NCBI GenBank assembly: GCA_013398175.1
Contig: VZRZ01006169.1
Span: forward strand, 125,701 to 189,700
Origin: Climacteris rufus
Lineage: Eukaryota; Chordata; Aves; Passeriformes; Climacteridae
Direction: 5' to 3'
DNA: 64,000 bases
Numbering within the stretch: position 1 is the first letter of the stretch; each line of letters begins with the position of its first letter. The position numbers were made by a program, and so were the translations under genes. Below the pieces are notes generated by a model. It ran no database searches and was not told the origin of the DNA. It saw only the letters and a program-made list of their open reading frames with translations. Of this stretch, positions 10,460 to 21,789 are shown in pieces.

Positions 10460-13400
10460 AAAAACAGGGGAGAAATTTACTCCTCCCAGGAGGCAAGTTA
10501 TTCATTACATGCCTCAGCATGGGGGCAAAAACTGAAGTTAAAATTTAATTTTAATGTCACTAAATTAAGCCACTAAATTATCTTCTTAAAATGAGCCTGG
10601 TAATCCAAGAGGCAAAATTTCCCTCTCTGGGCTTAATTGAGAAAACAATTAGATCTAGATAAAGCCAGCCTTTGCCAGATGACACAGTCCAGAGCACACT
10701 GAAAGAAACCTAATCCTCAAAAGCAGAAGCAGAGAAGATTGTTATAAAAAGGTGTCTTTTCCAGATTTCTCTGGTATTTCTGTGGAACCTCTTGCAAATG
10801 CCGTGTGGAGCTTCATGAAAGGTGGATCAAACTGATGGTGTCTGTACCACATGCTGGGAGCTCCTGAGCAAAGCCCTGATGTGCTGAAAGCAGAGCGCTG
10901 GGACAGAGGTTTGTGTCCCCTGTGGGCACTGTGCTCAGCGTGGCATGAGCACACCAATAAATCAGCTTCACTGGGAGAGGATCTAGGCAGAGGAGGGAAA
11001 TATTCCTAAATTGTAGGGTCTTCTAAAAATCAGTTTGAGGTCCCTGCTTTTCTTCTGGAGTCGAGATTGAGCTTTGGTCCCTGGGTGTGGATATCTTTTG
11101 GGCTATCTGAGAGCTGAAAGCATCTAGCAAGCACCACAGTGGAATGTTAGTTGTGAGGCTTTTCCTTTTTTTTTTTTTTTCCTACAAACCTTCATTTATT
11201 CATGTTTCCTGTAGGCTTGCATGGTGTTACCCGGTGGAGGAGCTCCCCAGGCCAGTCTGGGAGCAGGGAGTGTTGATCCAGCTGGGCCTGGCGGCCTGAG
11301 CGGCCATTCCCTGCAACAAACCAGCAATTGTTTGGTGGCCCTGGAGGCCCCAGGGAGCCTTCGTGCCCCCCAGGCAGGGGGGCCTGTGGAGCAGGGCAGG
11401 AAACTCCTGCAGCCCCTCTCTAGAGTTGGTGCCTTCAGTCATGTCATTGTCCTCCTTCCACTCACTTCTGGTCATCGTTTCTTTCTGTTTCATCTAACAA
11501 ATCTTTTTTTTTTTTTTAACTTTACTTTTTGAAAACTATTTGGTTTTAATACAATAAAATAAAATAGCTGTTTCCTTATCTGTTCACTTTGAACAGTTCT
11601 AGAGACATCAGCGGGGAGTGCAGCCCCAGAGGGAATTCACTTCCCTGCTTTCTCTTACAGCGACAGAACAGAAGCACCAGCACATTTTCATACAGATTTT
11701 ATTTTATAAGCTGGCAACAACAAGGTTGTTGTCTTTACTTTTCATGCATCTCAAACGTCTTGTCGTGTGTAAGCATGATGAAGTCTTCCAGGAAACTGTG
11801 ACAACCCCACAACCCCTTAGAACAGAGCTACAACCAAGCAACTGCATGGCAATCATTTTGTTAATGGATATGTGTGCAAGTGTGTGCTGGTGAGACAGGC
11901 AGAGTTTGGAGGGGATGGGGAAAGAATTAAATATCACACATGCCTACAGCAACAAGAGACTTCTGTCTTAATGCACAGCTGAGATTTTTGGAGAACATAA
12001 GTCACTTAAATTTCAATGCAATAGCAAAAGTTTGTTTACTTGCAAAGCAGATCACAAGCAGTACATGCAAGATATCTTTTTGTTTATCCTTTATGTTCAC
12101 TGGTTAGGAAATTCTTCTTTCTTCTCAAGCTGAAGGAAGTGGTCTAGAGGGAATAAAAGGCATCTCTTTCAAGCTATGCAAAATCTAGTGCATTTTGCAA
12201 AGAAAGGTAGTTCTTCCAGAAACCACTTCATACTTTCTCACTGCTGCCTGCTGAAATGACTATCACATAGGCCAACTGGCAACTATTCATCTGCATTCTT
12301 AATTCAGTGGGGAGTGAAACAAGGAAAACATTTTTATAAGACTGCTTAAAAATTATATGCAAGGGAAACAATTAAAAAAATGTGCAGCCATTTTCTTGAT
12401 GGTGCAGAAATGCCATATCCAATGACCAGTTTAAATGGGCCAATTTTCTCCAACTGGATTTATGTTGCAAAACCTGCCAGGCAAGCAGAAAGCTACATAG
12501 TGAAGTGTTTCATTTTAATATAATTTTAATTTAACAATAGTGCCAGAAATACCCAGACAGGTTTATAGTGCACAAATTATACTATTCCACTACTCTTCTT
12601 CTGGCTGCCCCCAGATGATAGTCAGATTCTTGCAGACCTTTAAAAAAAACTGGTTAGTGGGTATCTGGTTGGAACCAATTTGGATTTAAAATCTACCAAA
12701 CTTACTTAGGACCCAAGTTTTCAACTTTAACCCCTCAATTGCTATGTCTTTGGGCAAACAATGGCCACTAACTTCCAGGGGCTCTTTATTGCTTTAAAGT
12801 ATATACCTCACGGACAATTTTCACTCTTGCTCTGTCTATGCTTAATATTTGTAGCATTTTGACAATGCAAAAATAACAGTGTAGAGAGCTAAGTGCCATA
12901 AAAAAAGCATAATGAAATGTTTTTTGTTTGAACACATGAATGATAAGAAACTCCTCCACCTGTAACTCGCTCCAGCCTGTACTACACTTCACTCTGAGAA
13001 CTCAGCGTAAGGGCTTGTGAGAACAATATCTTTAACAATATGCTTAACTTTCTTCTGGGGGTGGGCAGGGAGCGTGTAAGGTGTAATGAAAAAAAGTAAT
13101 TGCTTAATGTAATAATACTGCTGAGTCAGGTTGTCTTATAATGCACATACGAGGTTGGGCCAAAATTGCAACATTGTTCCCTTCTGGCTTTAAATCTGGG
13201 ATGTATAAATTTGCCTGCGCCCTGATTCACAAAGGGGAGATGGGATTTCTGGACTGGGAGAGGCTGCATCTTCTATTCACCCTCTGCCTGGCAGATGGAG
13301 GAGATGCTGAACAGCTGCTGAACATTTTACATCATGGTATTTTAAAATAAGCCTCCCCATTATCACTTTGCCTTTCAATGCCTCTCTAGAAACTGCAGTA
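10460..13400. other. Unassigned stretch with two T runs
   Basis: No gene was identified. T runs lie at about 11167-11181 and 11503-11518, bracketing the GC-rich block listed separately. A minus-strand AATAAA hexamer occurs at about 12791-12786 and could serve a minus-strand transcript. The frame at 12992-12786 looks mildly protein-like, but its splice phase does not agree with the neighbouring candidate. Confidence 0.5.
11221..11420. other. Isolated GC-rich block
   Basis: About 200 bp of strongly GC-rich sequence is bracketed by two poly-T runs about 330 bp apart. A plus-strand frame opens at ATG 11221 after TTTCCTGTAG, an acceptor-like context, and codes a Gly/Pro/Ala-rich peptide (MVLPGGGAPQASLGAG...). 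No domain is recognisable. It could be an untranslated or lineage-specific exon, a degraded repeat, or a regulatory element. CpG density is modest. Confidence 0.3.
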
Positions 13401-13414
13401 AGGCAGAGGTTTGC

Positions 13415-13480
13415 TCATGTGAAGATGAACCATCTCCACACATAGGATGGTGAAAACTTTCTGAGATTATTTCTTCTCAG
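13415..13480 (-). other. Possible terminal exon downstream of 14046 candidate
   Basis: After the tract CATGTCTGTTGCAG the minus strand reads 21 codons in phase 0 (LRRNNLRKFSPSYVW...) to a TGA at 13417-13415. Phase 0 matches the end of the 14176-14046 candidate, so the two could splice together. A minus-strand AATAAA at about 12790 would give a 3' UTR of about 630 nt. The peptide is short and unrecognised, and the link is inference only. Confidence 0.15.
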
Positions 13481-14045
13481 CTGCAACAGACATGCCAGCC
13501 CTACATGAGTTAGAGCCCCAAGGCTGACCAGTGAAACTTTCAGGTGTAGCTTACGGGGTAAATATGCAGGTGTTTCTGGACAGTTTCTCTGAATGATACA
13601 CATCCTTGCCTGTGGAAAACAATCTCTTATCCAATACCCAGTAGTAGGTTACTCCAGGTAAACTGGGAGCACTCAAAGAGAAAGCCTGTTTTTTGTTGCT
13701 GCTGTCATGGAATACTTCAGCACAGCTGATGCAAAAGGGGATGCAAAGGACAGGGTATGGAGAAAAAGACCCACATATATATGTATTAAGCCAAAGCAAC
13801 AAGAAGAATGGACTAAAGCAGGGGGAAGGGTTAGGAACTGCATAAAATTTGTGTATCTGTTGCACGTCTTTTCCATACGTTTTACAGAGAACATGAGGTT
13901 GGGATACTCTGGTTTCTCCCTCATCTGTGCTTCTCACGTGTCTGTAGATAAGGCTGTTCCTCTTTATGCGAAATGGTGATAAATAGCTCAGTATCTCACA
14001 AAAACACTGATTTAGTGTATTCATATGGATAAAGCAACTAAATAC

Positions 14046-14176
14046 CTGAATGATCGCCACAATTTTTTCTCCCAGCTCTACAGCAAAGTTAGTTGTTTCT
14101 GAGCACATAACTAGGAGACCAAAGTTGTGCATCTTATCCAAGTCAATGGCAAAAGTCAAACATTTGTGAAGATCAC
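14046..14176 (-). CDS. Best internal coding-exon candidate, 43 codons
   Basis: On the minus strand the tract CCTTTTTTCCTCAAACCCAG precedes 131 nt, followed by CAG|GTATTT. Only one of three frames is open: two bases complete a split codon, then 43 codons begin DLHKCLTFAIDLDKMHNFG and end ELGEKIVAIIQ. The composition is balanced and protein-like, with alternating hydrophobic and charged residues. The intron phases would be 1 (upstream) and 0 (downstream). The acceptor is good; the donor is intermediate because +5 is T. I do not recognise the family. The same frame stays open through the donor to 13551, making the window's longest frame (202 codons), so the boundary depends on the donor. A 43-codon open frame alone arises by chance in a fair share of random sequence, hence only moderate confidence. 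Confidence 0.35.
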
Positions 14177-14199
14177 CTGGGTTTGAGGAAAAAAGGATC

Positions 14200-17100
14200 T
14201 ATAGTAATAAATATCTCTAGAAGTGATAGGATATTTTCTACTGTAATCTGTAAACAAAATACATACTGAATCACAGTCTGTGATTATTTGAAGTCTGAGA
14301 AAAGGAAATAGGAAATTCGATCAACTGAAGGATCCTGAAATTCCTCAGCCAAAAAGACTGCACCCTCCTTGTAGAAACAACATGCATACTAAAATCAATT
14401 TCTTTCTACCTTTTCTTCTCTCTCATAAGTTAAAATTTGCTGACTTTTGAATGAAGTACTTTCTACTGTAACAGTGTTGTCTAACTTTGAAATATTAAAT
14501 TATCCATTGCCCTTTTGCTGCAGAAAGAGACGGATGGTAAACAAACACTACTTATATTCTTTCTGACTATCTAGTATTGTACAAACGTAATTTCTTCCCA
14601 AAACTGACTTCTGATTTATTTCACACATTTTAAATATTATAAATCACTTGAGCACAAAGTTTCAAAAAGTAATTATGTTTGTGTTTAACCTTAAAGATCT
14701 GTTTAAAAACTGGAGAAAAGTAAGACCTCTGTGGATTTCTGGGGAAAAAAAATAAAGTAAATTTTCCAAGCACTTCCTAGAATTAAAACAAATCAAAAAG
14801 CATCAGTATAATACTACTGACTGCAACTATCCCTCCACAGAATAAATAAATGTTTTTCACCCTTTCCACTTATCATATGTCTTGCCATTTCCATCATCTT
14901 TCTGATATATTAAATTAAACCAGATATTTTAATTTTCCTATTTTTTAATTTTATTAAACAAAAAATTATACAAAATAAAAAATAATATATATAACATTAT
15001 ATCTATTTAATAATATTCAGAATTCACAGGATTTCACATAGAAATTGTATGATCGATAAAGAGCAAGCGATAAACAGCACAAGATTTTGTGGAAAGAAAA
15101 CCTAGAAAAGAGAACCTCTAAAAAAAGACTTTATTCCAACCTGTTTTAGTCAACTCCCTAGTTTTTAAAGTGTGTTTCTGCTGAAGTTTTTATGTTCTTA
15201 GTGCTTATATGCCCTATCTGTGGATGTGATCTATTTCAACCAGTTTAAATCATTTGGGTTGGGGATTGTTTTCTTGGTACTGTAAATATTTTGCTTTTAT
15301 TGTTAAACTGTGGCTGTTGGAAAATATTTGGTGGAAAGAAAGATGAGAAAGGTAAAGAGGAAAAGCATGCATCACTGTAAAATATTTTACTGAAAATACA
15401 GTGGAGTACTGAGATTTTGGTTTTTAAATGAATTCTGCCTTCTTATATTGTAGCTGGGAAAAGAGAAAGGAGTTGGGAAAAATTGTTCTGAGCTGACGTG
15501 AGCATTAGAATGGGTTTTGAGAGAAAGCAGGTGACAAGTCATGGTTGGTGGAGTTGTGTCAGTGGCAGCACAAGGACTGAATGAACCCCCTCATGTTACT
15601 CCGCTGCCGTGATCCCCAGATCCTGCAGGTGTAGGGGTGCTGACTTGTTATCAGGGCTCTATTCTTTCCTTGTTTCCTCATCCTGCCCATGGTGACCCAT
15701 GCTCTGATCTTCCCACTGCTGCTCTTCAGCCAGGACATTTGTACCCATGACATGGAAGGCAAAAATCCCCAAATTCAATGACTTTCCCTTTGATCTCTCT
15801 ATTCCCTAAAGATCACATGAAAGGGCCAAAAAACACTGCCTTAGCTAATTTGATGGTGACCTTGTGGTGAGCTGGCTTTGCTACCCTGTGTGAACTTTGT
15901 CAGCTTAGAAAGGGCTGTGCTGTGTGCACAGCCACCTAAACAAGGCCAGTGTGGGTGGAGGGAAGCATCCCACCAGTAGAAATTAGGACTGTTTTCTTTT
16001 TTGATTGTTCCCATTCATTTCTGTGATTCGCAGCCTAGAGAAACACTGCAAGAATGAGGAGAATTTCGGCTGGTCGAGTGCAGAGGCAAGGCAGGATGTC
16101 AGAAGTGGGTGAAACACAAGAAGTTTCATTTGCTTGGAGTTTGGGAAAGTTGGACTGGCAATTTGAGGAGGAACTAGGAAGAGGTACTCAGGGCAGCAAG
16201 TGGAGATCAGCAATATATCTTGTACTACCCAGTCACAATGAATGCTGTCATGATTCTTGCCATTATGGTGACCAGTGCCTTACTCCCATCTGTAGGAAAT
16301 GCAAGTGATGGATGCTAGAAGAGCAGACTGGGGTGAACAGGGATGCCAGATGCACATCTTAAGTGGGCATGCTGTGGATATGTATTCATCCATGTCTTGC
16401 CTCTGTGTCCCAGATCTGGGTTTATGGCCAGTGTTGACTCCAGCATCCTTTTTTCAGAGCTCACTCCTGCAGCTGGGAACTGCAGGTTTGCAAGCTGTGC
16501 AGAAATGCTCACTCCATGGGAGCAGTCAGAATAGCAAGGTGTTCATTACATAGCACTTCAAATAAAATTTGATAAATTGCGAGGACACTTTCAAAAGTGA
16601 GTTCCTCCCAGACCCCAAGTACACAGATGGAGCATGCAAATAGGGTGTCCTTTCTGAGAACCCCAAAGAGTACATTAATTAGTATGTTAAATATTAGCTA
16701 CTGAATATAGGAGGAAATGTGTAGTCAAAGCTATTTCCATTTTCTGGACCTTTCATAGCAGAAAGCAGCCAGTTCTCTTGCATTGTAAGTTTGGGAGAGG
16801 GAACATTTAGCTTTTTCTTTTTAGTATGCTAACATATAAAACATTCTAAGAGAAATTCAGTAATTTTTTTTCTCAAGTAAGATACTTTTCTCTGCAAGAA
16901 GATATACTGATGTTTTATATTTTTATAAAATTAAAGTTTTGGAAAACATGTATAAATAATTATGAAAAATGCCAACACTCTCATTCTTTTATTCCTTTAT
17001 TCAGGCTTGGGTTAGGGAATTGCTTTGATGCAATTTTAAAATATCTGTATGAAGATTATTATTTTATAAAAAGGAGCTTGTTTGATTAATTTTATTAAGG

Positions 17101-18060
17101 TAAGCCTATCTACATTTAGATGGCATGACAAATATGAGTCACAAATATAATTTGTTAATCTTCATGGCAGGTGAAACTTCTCATAAAATGAGACATAAGA
17201 GATGCTGGTGCAAGGAAAAATGATTGGTAAAGGGAAGTATTAAAAAATGGAAAAAAGGGACTTCGAAAATACGTAATAGATTAAACAAGATATGCCCCAT
17301 TCTTTGTCCTGAAGTTTCCTCAAGTGGAGCGTAGACAAATTACAGCGTGAAAGGTTACAGTGTATGCTTTTACGGTGTCTTCTGTCCAACAGGTTTCCAG
17401 AGTGTTTTACAGAGCATCTCACATGAGCAGGAGGCACCACTGCAATGCCACAAATTTATGGGTAATAAAATGTGTTGCCAGAGCATAGTTAATTAGAGAT
17501 GTCACTGGTCTTTGTGAGGGGCCAGAAGCTTCTGAAATTCTTTCACTTCTACCTTTACCAGAGTATTTCCTGTAAGTCATTAAAAACACTGGCTGTGAGG
17601 ACAGGATGATACACTGCACTGGGAAATGGTTTCAGAAGCGTGTGTTGTTTCAAACACATCCCAGGAGCTAATCACCCAAGTCCTGTCCTCTTTCTGGAAG
17701 TGACTGTATCAGGGAACAGGACTCAGAATGCTCAGGTGCTAAAGCTGGAGAGCAGGGTGGGGTTTCACTGTTTAGAAGTGGGGGCAAGTCTGGCATTGGT
17801 ACAAAGAGAGCTGGAAAGTATGAAAAGAACAAAAGTAGTCTGGTTCTCTCTTTGGTTCTGTCTCTCTAGTCTGGCTCTCAGACAGCGCCTTTAAGTGCTT
17901 TTCTAAGGAGGGTGATGGAGTTGAACAGCTTTTTGCAGCCAGGTCTCCTTACCAGCCTGCTATGCCCAGGCAGGAAGGCATGGAGAACAGGCAGCAGCCT
18001 CTCTGCAAATAATTTACAGAGACACAGGAGATATGTGACAGGCAGGGTTGAGAAGAGTTC
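14200..18060. other. Unassigned AT-rich stretch
   Basis: No gene or transposon was recognised. The 14.9-15.1 kb portion is extremely AT-rich. A minus-strand AATAAA occurs near 15133. Several frames of 60-84 codons on both strands lack any recognisable domain. The upstream partner (ending in phase 1) needed by the 14046-14176 candidate was not found. Confidence 0.5.
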
Positions 18061-18349
18061 ACCTCCCCACTTTCTTTCTCTTTTTTTTTTCCCTTTTTTT
18101 TTTCTTTTTACATCAGAACACATGCAGAGAAATATCTGATTGCACTAATAGCTTTATTACTTTTAGCATGTACTCACTTAGCCAAACAGGTGAAACTGAT
18201 TTGTGCCAGGTTTTTACAAGCCCAAGGGCCGAGCAAGCAAAACGGGAGTTTTGTGTGACAGGCCCAGCTTCTTCTGGTTCTCATCCCAGTTTGAAATTTG
18301 TGAGAAAATTCAATTTGAGCAAAGCACCCTTTTCAACTCTGAGACAAGC

Positions 18350-18500
18350 TCGCGGCCACCTGAATCAAAACCAGATGTACTTATCAGGCCTAAAGATAAC
18401 AAATAGCGGCTTGAGATCCTGTCAGCAGAGGACCACCAGAGCAAGGGCTACAAAACTCGCTTGCCTCATGAAATTCTAGCACAATGCATATTAATGCTCA
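18350..18500. promoter_or_regulatory. Possible regulatory block with inverted GATA pair
   Basis: At 18381-18399 TTATC and GATAA face each other across nine bases, an inverted pair of GATA-factor cores. Just downstream, near 18485-18496, ATGCATATTAAT resembles a POU/homeodomain site. The block is less repetitive and richer in motifs than its flanks. This is motif reading only; conservation was not tested. Confidence 0.2.
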
Positions 18501-18897
18501 CCAGATCTGGAGTCAAGTCTCCTCAGCTCCTTTTTTTTCCCCCCCTTTAATAAATTCTGAAGAACATCGCTGCATTGTAAACTGGTTATTTGAGACTCTT
18601 TAAGTAAAACCAAAAGCCCCCACATCCCTCTAATTCCTCTCCCTTCTCCCCCTCCCTTTCCCTCTTCCCCCTGGGTTGACAAAAGCAGGTCTTTTCAAGT
18701 ATGCCCATAGCAGGAGATGGTTTGTTTTGGCAAGGGAGCAGGTGCCTTCCCCGGCTCAGAGATCTGGAGTGTCAGCAGTGACCCTGAGGTCTTGGGTGGC
18801 CAGCTTCACGCTTACACTTCCCCATGTCAGCCGATACACCTACCACCCACACACTGAAAGCTTCCAGCAAGTTCAGAAATGCTTAAAAAGGGAGCTG

Positions 18898-18977
18898 ACC
18901 TTTCCCTCCTCTCTTCCCTCCTCCTCCTCCTCCTTCTCCTCCTCTTCCTCCCCCCTCCCCAGTCCTCTTCTCCTGTC
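18898..18977. repeat. (TCC)n-rich polypyrimidine tract
   Basis: An imperfect array of TCC, TCT and CCC units on the plus strand spans about 80 bp and contains almost no purines. Mirror-symmetric pyrimidine tracts of this length can form triplex (H-) DNA. A second T/C-rich tract lies at 18070-18110. The overlapping 109-codon plus frame encodes a Ser run from this repeat and is not a gene. Confidence 0.85.
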
Positions 18978-19040
18978 CCCTTGGAGCAGCCCGGGAACGT
19001 TATGAATGTCAGGCCCCAGTTCTTATAAACAGCAAGGTAG

Positions 19041-19640
19041 GGGATCGCTTGAATTCTGGGGTTGTGTAACCTTAGCTTCTTGCAGATGATTAAAATATGA
19101 CCATGTAAACAAATGATGCCTTAAATCACTGGAATATTCTGCCCTGCTCTTATCTAAAGAGAAAGAGAAGATGGGAGGATTATGTGGATATTTTTCAGGG
19201 CAATTTTATTTCGTACTCCTAAGCCCAGGGTGTCTGTTTCAGCACTAAGGGGACCAGTCTTCTCTTACCTTGTAATTATTCTTTTCTATTTGCATCTTCC
19301 AAACAAAATCATTTTCCCACATGGTGCTTTAATAAACTTCAGTAGTCTCCACTAAAATGCACCACTGAAAAGCAGTGTAAAGCATGACCTAACCCAGTCG
19401 TTGGGCTGCACTACACTGACATGTAAACAGACCCTGGAAAAGCTCTAGCTGCCTGTGTTGAAGGATTTCTAGCCCATGCTGAGGTCAATGCTATTAATTG
19501 ACAAGTACATTGACTTGAACTGTAATTTAACAGAAAAATCTCACTTTGGCATTCCAGCATTTAATAATAAAACCATAAAATATGTCAATTATGAAAATAC
19601 CGTTTCATAATTTTCTCCTGGCCTGTGTGACTCTGCACTG
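19041..19640. promoter_or_regulatory. Candidate enhancer with paired forkhead motifs
   Basis: Two exact forkhead motifs, TGTAAACA, occur at 19104-19111 and 19422-19429 in the same orientation. Between and around them are a TTATCT GATA core (about 19150) and several ATTA/TAAT homeodomain cores. The interval has no simple repeats and no transposon. A strong minus-strand donor, AAG|GTAAGAG, at 19269/19268 is preceded by an 18-codon frame that starts at an ATG in a good context (CACCATG, 19322-19320). Whether this is an enhancer, a first exon or neither cannot be settled without conservation or RNA data. Confidence 0.2.
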
Positions 19641-20587
19641 AAATCAATGTCTGTGGCACTGTAAATTTTTTTTTAAACACACACACAAAACCCCTTGCCC
19701 AGAAATGTCTGTCTAGATGAAATTCTCTAGTTCAGCACATTTAGTGATGATGGACTGATACCTACAGCACATCCCAGGACCACATTTTGCTTTCAGACAA
19801 CCCCGCTGAAACGGTATCACTGTCCAAGCAGCCACCCAGGGACAAGAGAGGCACATTTTGACCCAATAAGGAGCTTTAAAATTACTTTTTTTCAGGAGAA
19901 AGCCACCAGTGGCACAATGTATGAAGAAAGTTGATGTTCCTTGTATGTCTTTTCAAGGAAATTTACACAACAGTATCAGACTAAGCTCGGTTCAGCAGTT
20001 TCCTTACCAGTTACTTAGCTTTCCAGTCAATGCTACCAATGTGGTCACTGGAGTAGAGGCAACAATGTTCCCATGATTATAATCAGGCCAAATAAGCCAC
20101 TTCCTCTGCTAAGTGCTAATCAACATTTTCCTTTTGCCTTCCTAAACAGTTGCAAGAGGAATATTGCCTGTTTCATGCGGGCCAAAAGAATCAGGCAACC
20201 AAAACAGCCTTACTAGGATTGCACATCCCCCTTGCCCTGGCCATGGCAGGCTGGATACAACACCCAGGGTAACTTTCTGAAGAGGGCCAGCAACCCTCAG
20301 GCTCCCACCCAGCTTCTGCTTTCTTTCTCCTATCACTCACCCTAATCAAGTCTTGTCCTTGTTCCAACTGCCTCTTGGTAGGGGGGCTGCATTTCCAGAG
20401 GCTTTTGGGTCATCTGTCATGTTGAGACTTTTCCTTTGTGTTTACACTTCCCAGTTGTTTTCTGTTCCCTGATGCTCCATGTGGGCTCAATTCAGTAAAG
20501 GCCACTTGTGTTTTTGCTGAAGATTTTGGAGCCTGTTGTTCCCTTTCCCTGTCCCTTAAGCTCCATTTCTCTTTACCTGCATATCAA

Positions 20588-20640
20588 TGTTGTTGTTGTT
20601 GTTGTTGTTGCTGTTATTATTGTTGTTATTATTATTATTT
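20588..20640. repeat. (GTT)n/(ATT)n microsatellite
   Basis: GTT units pass into ATT units immediately before the 5' end of the CR1 fragment. The array lies at the CR1 5' truncation point, so it may have arisen at the integration junction or be coincidental. Confidence 0.9.
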
Positions 20641-20642
20641 AG

Positions 20643-20952
20643 CTGACAGCTATCTGAAAGGAGGTACTGGTTTCTTCTCCCAGTCCACTAATGACAGGAT
20701 GAGAGAACAGAGACTCAAGCTATACCAGAGGAGGTTCAGGTTGGACATCAGGAAGAATTTCTTCATATAAATGGTTTTTAAGCATCAGAATGGACTGCTC
20801 AGGGAGGTGGTGGAGTCAGCATCCCTGGAGGTGTTCAAGCAATGACTAAACATGGCACTTAGTGCCGTGGTCTAGTTGACAGTGTGGCGATCAGTCATTG
20901 AACTCAAGGATCTTGGCTGTTTTTTTCCAGCCTAAATGATTCTCTGTTTCAG
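20643..20952 (+). mobile_element. CR1 LINE, 5'-truncated 3' end
   Basis: This is the 3' terminal portion of a chicken-repeat-1 retrotransposon. It contains the end of ORF2, readable as ...RFRLDIRKNFF at about 20729-20763, with frame-disrupting changes afterwards. The usual CR1 3' UTR block follows (sequence around GGAGGTGGTGGAGTCA, then GGCACTTAGTG). It ends at CCTAAATGATTCTCTG, the CR1 terminal motif, which uses short octamer-like repeats instead of a poly(A) tail. Only about 310 bp remain; reverse transcriptase and endonuclease domains are missing. It is non-autonomous and dead. Divergence from a typical avian consensus appears modest by eye. This element identifies the sequence as sauropsid, most likely bird. 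Confidence 0.95.
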
Positions 20953-20959
20953 TGGTTAT

Positions 20960-21640
20960 TCCGGTATTTTTCAGTAGTCCTCTGAATCATAGATCCAGAT
21001 GCACCTTGAACTGCAAAGGTTCAATAAAAGGGACCAGACTTGCATTTTCTGTCTCAAGTCCATGACTACTATAAAGACCTATTTTTCTTGTGCCATGTGG
21101 CACCTTAGTTTTCTAGTAGCAGCACTGGGTTCCCAGGAGTTACTTTTGCCTCCTGCTGGCAGTCACTTGTGCTGGCAGGACCTGGCCACAGGATGGCAAT
21201 GTGTGTATGGAGTCAGACAGACGTGTTGCTGTCCTGCTGGGAAGTTCAGGATGAGGGACAAAGCTGTAAAACCTAGATGCGGAAAGAGGGAGAGACCATA
21301 AAGTTTTGGGGCTCTACTGTGTTTTGTAGTTATTGTTTGAGTCAAATACACTGTTGGCTGGAAAGTACCTCTCTCCAAGAAGAGACCCGTATTTAGCTAA
21401 TTATCCCAAACCAAGCTATATGTAATTACAGCTTCTGATTTCAAAGGCATTTCCCCGTTTGGGCCAGTTGCCATTTTGTGAATAATTCTTTGTCACACAA
21501 GCTTTCTGGCAGGGTGATGTAAGGGACTGCTGTGCATTAAATTTGAGCTATATGATTGGTCATGTACTTTATAATGGGACATAACTCTTCTCTCTTTTAA
21601 TGACTGTAACCCTTAAAAAGAACCTGTTGGAGAGGAAGAA
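20960..21640. other. Unassigned spacer between CR1 and SINE relic
   Basis: No gene or further repeat was recognised. A 100-codon plus frame at 20999-21301 is Cys-rich by eye, but without a signal peptide, spacing pattern or flanking splice sites I could trust. Confidence 0.5.
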
Positions 21641-21641
21641 A

Positions 21642-21745
21642 GACACAGTGATTAACACCTCCATATGGACTACAGGAGACCCGAGGTTCAAGACCTTGGA
21701 CTGCTGTAGCCTTCCTATGCAATCTTTGGCAAACCTTGTAATGAT
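21642..21745 (+). mobile_element. MIR-like tRNA-derived SINE remnant
   Basis: The stretch starts ACAGTGATTAACACCT, corresponding to the MIR head (CAGTGGTTAAGAG). It contains GGTTCAAGACC at 21685-21695, a degraded RNA polymerase III B box, and continues to a CTTTGGCAA corresponding to the MIR core segment CTTGGGCAA. The order and spacing match the MIR consensus. It is old and divergent, and the tail beyond 21745 is not convincingly alignable by eye. Confidence 0.6.
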
Positions 21746-21789
21746 AGATCCAAAAGACTACCTAAGTGCCTGAAAGTCATATGTGAAAA

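Noticed and set aside
12790..12905. Minus-strand exon reading ...KMLQILSIDRARVKIVRE
   Set aside because: The acceptor phase does not agree with the 14046-14176 candidate, and the frame required by splicing contains a stop.
13551..14045. Remainder of the 202-codon minus frame as a coding gene
   Set aside because: Beyond the donor at 14046 the translation becomes Phe/Ser/Cys-rich with no domain. It is more likely an intron that happens to lack stops.
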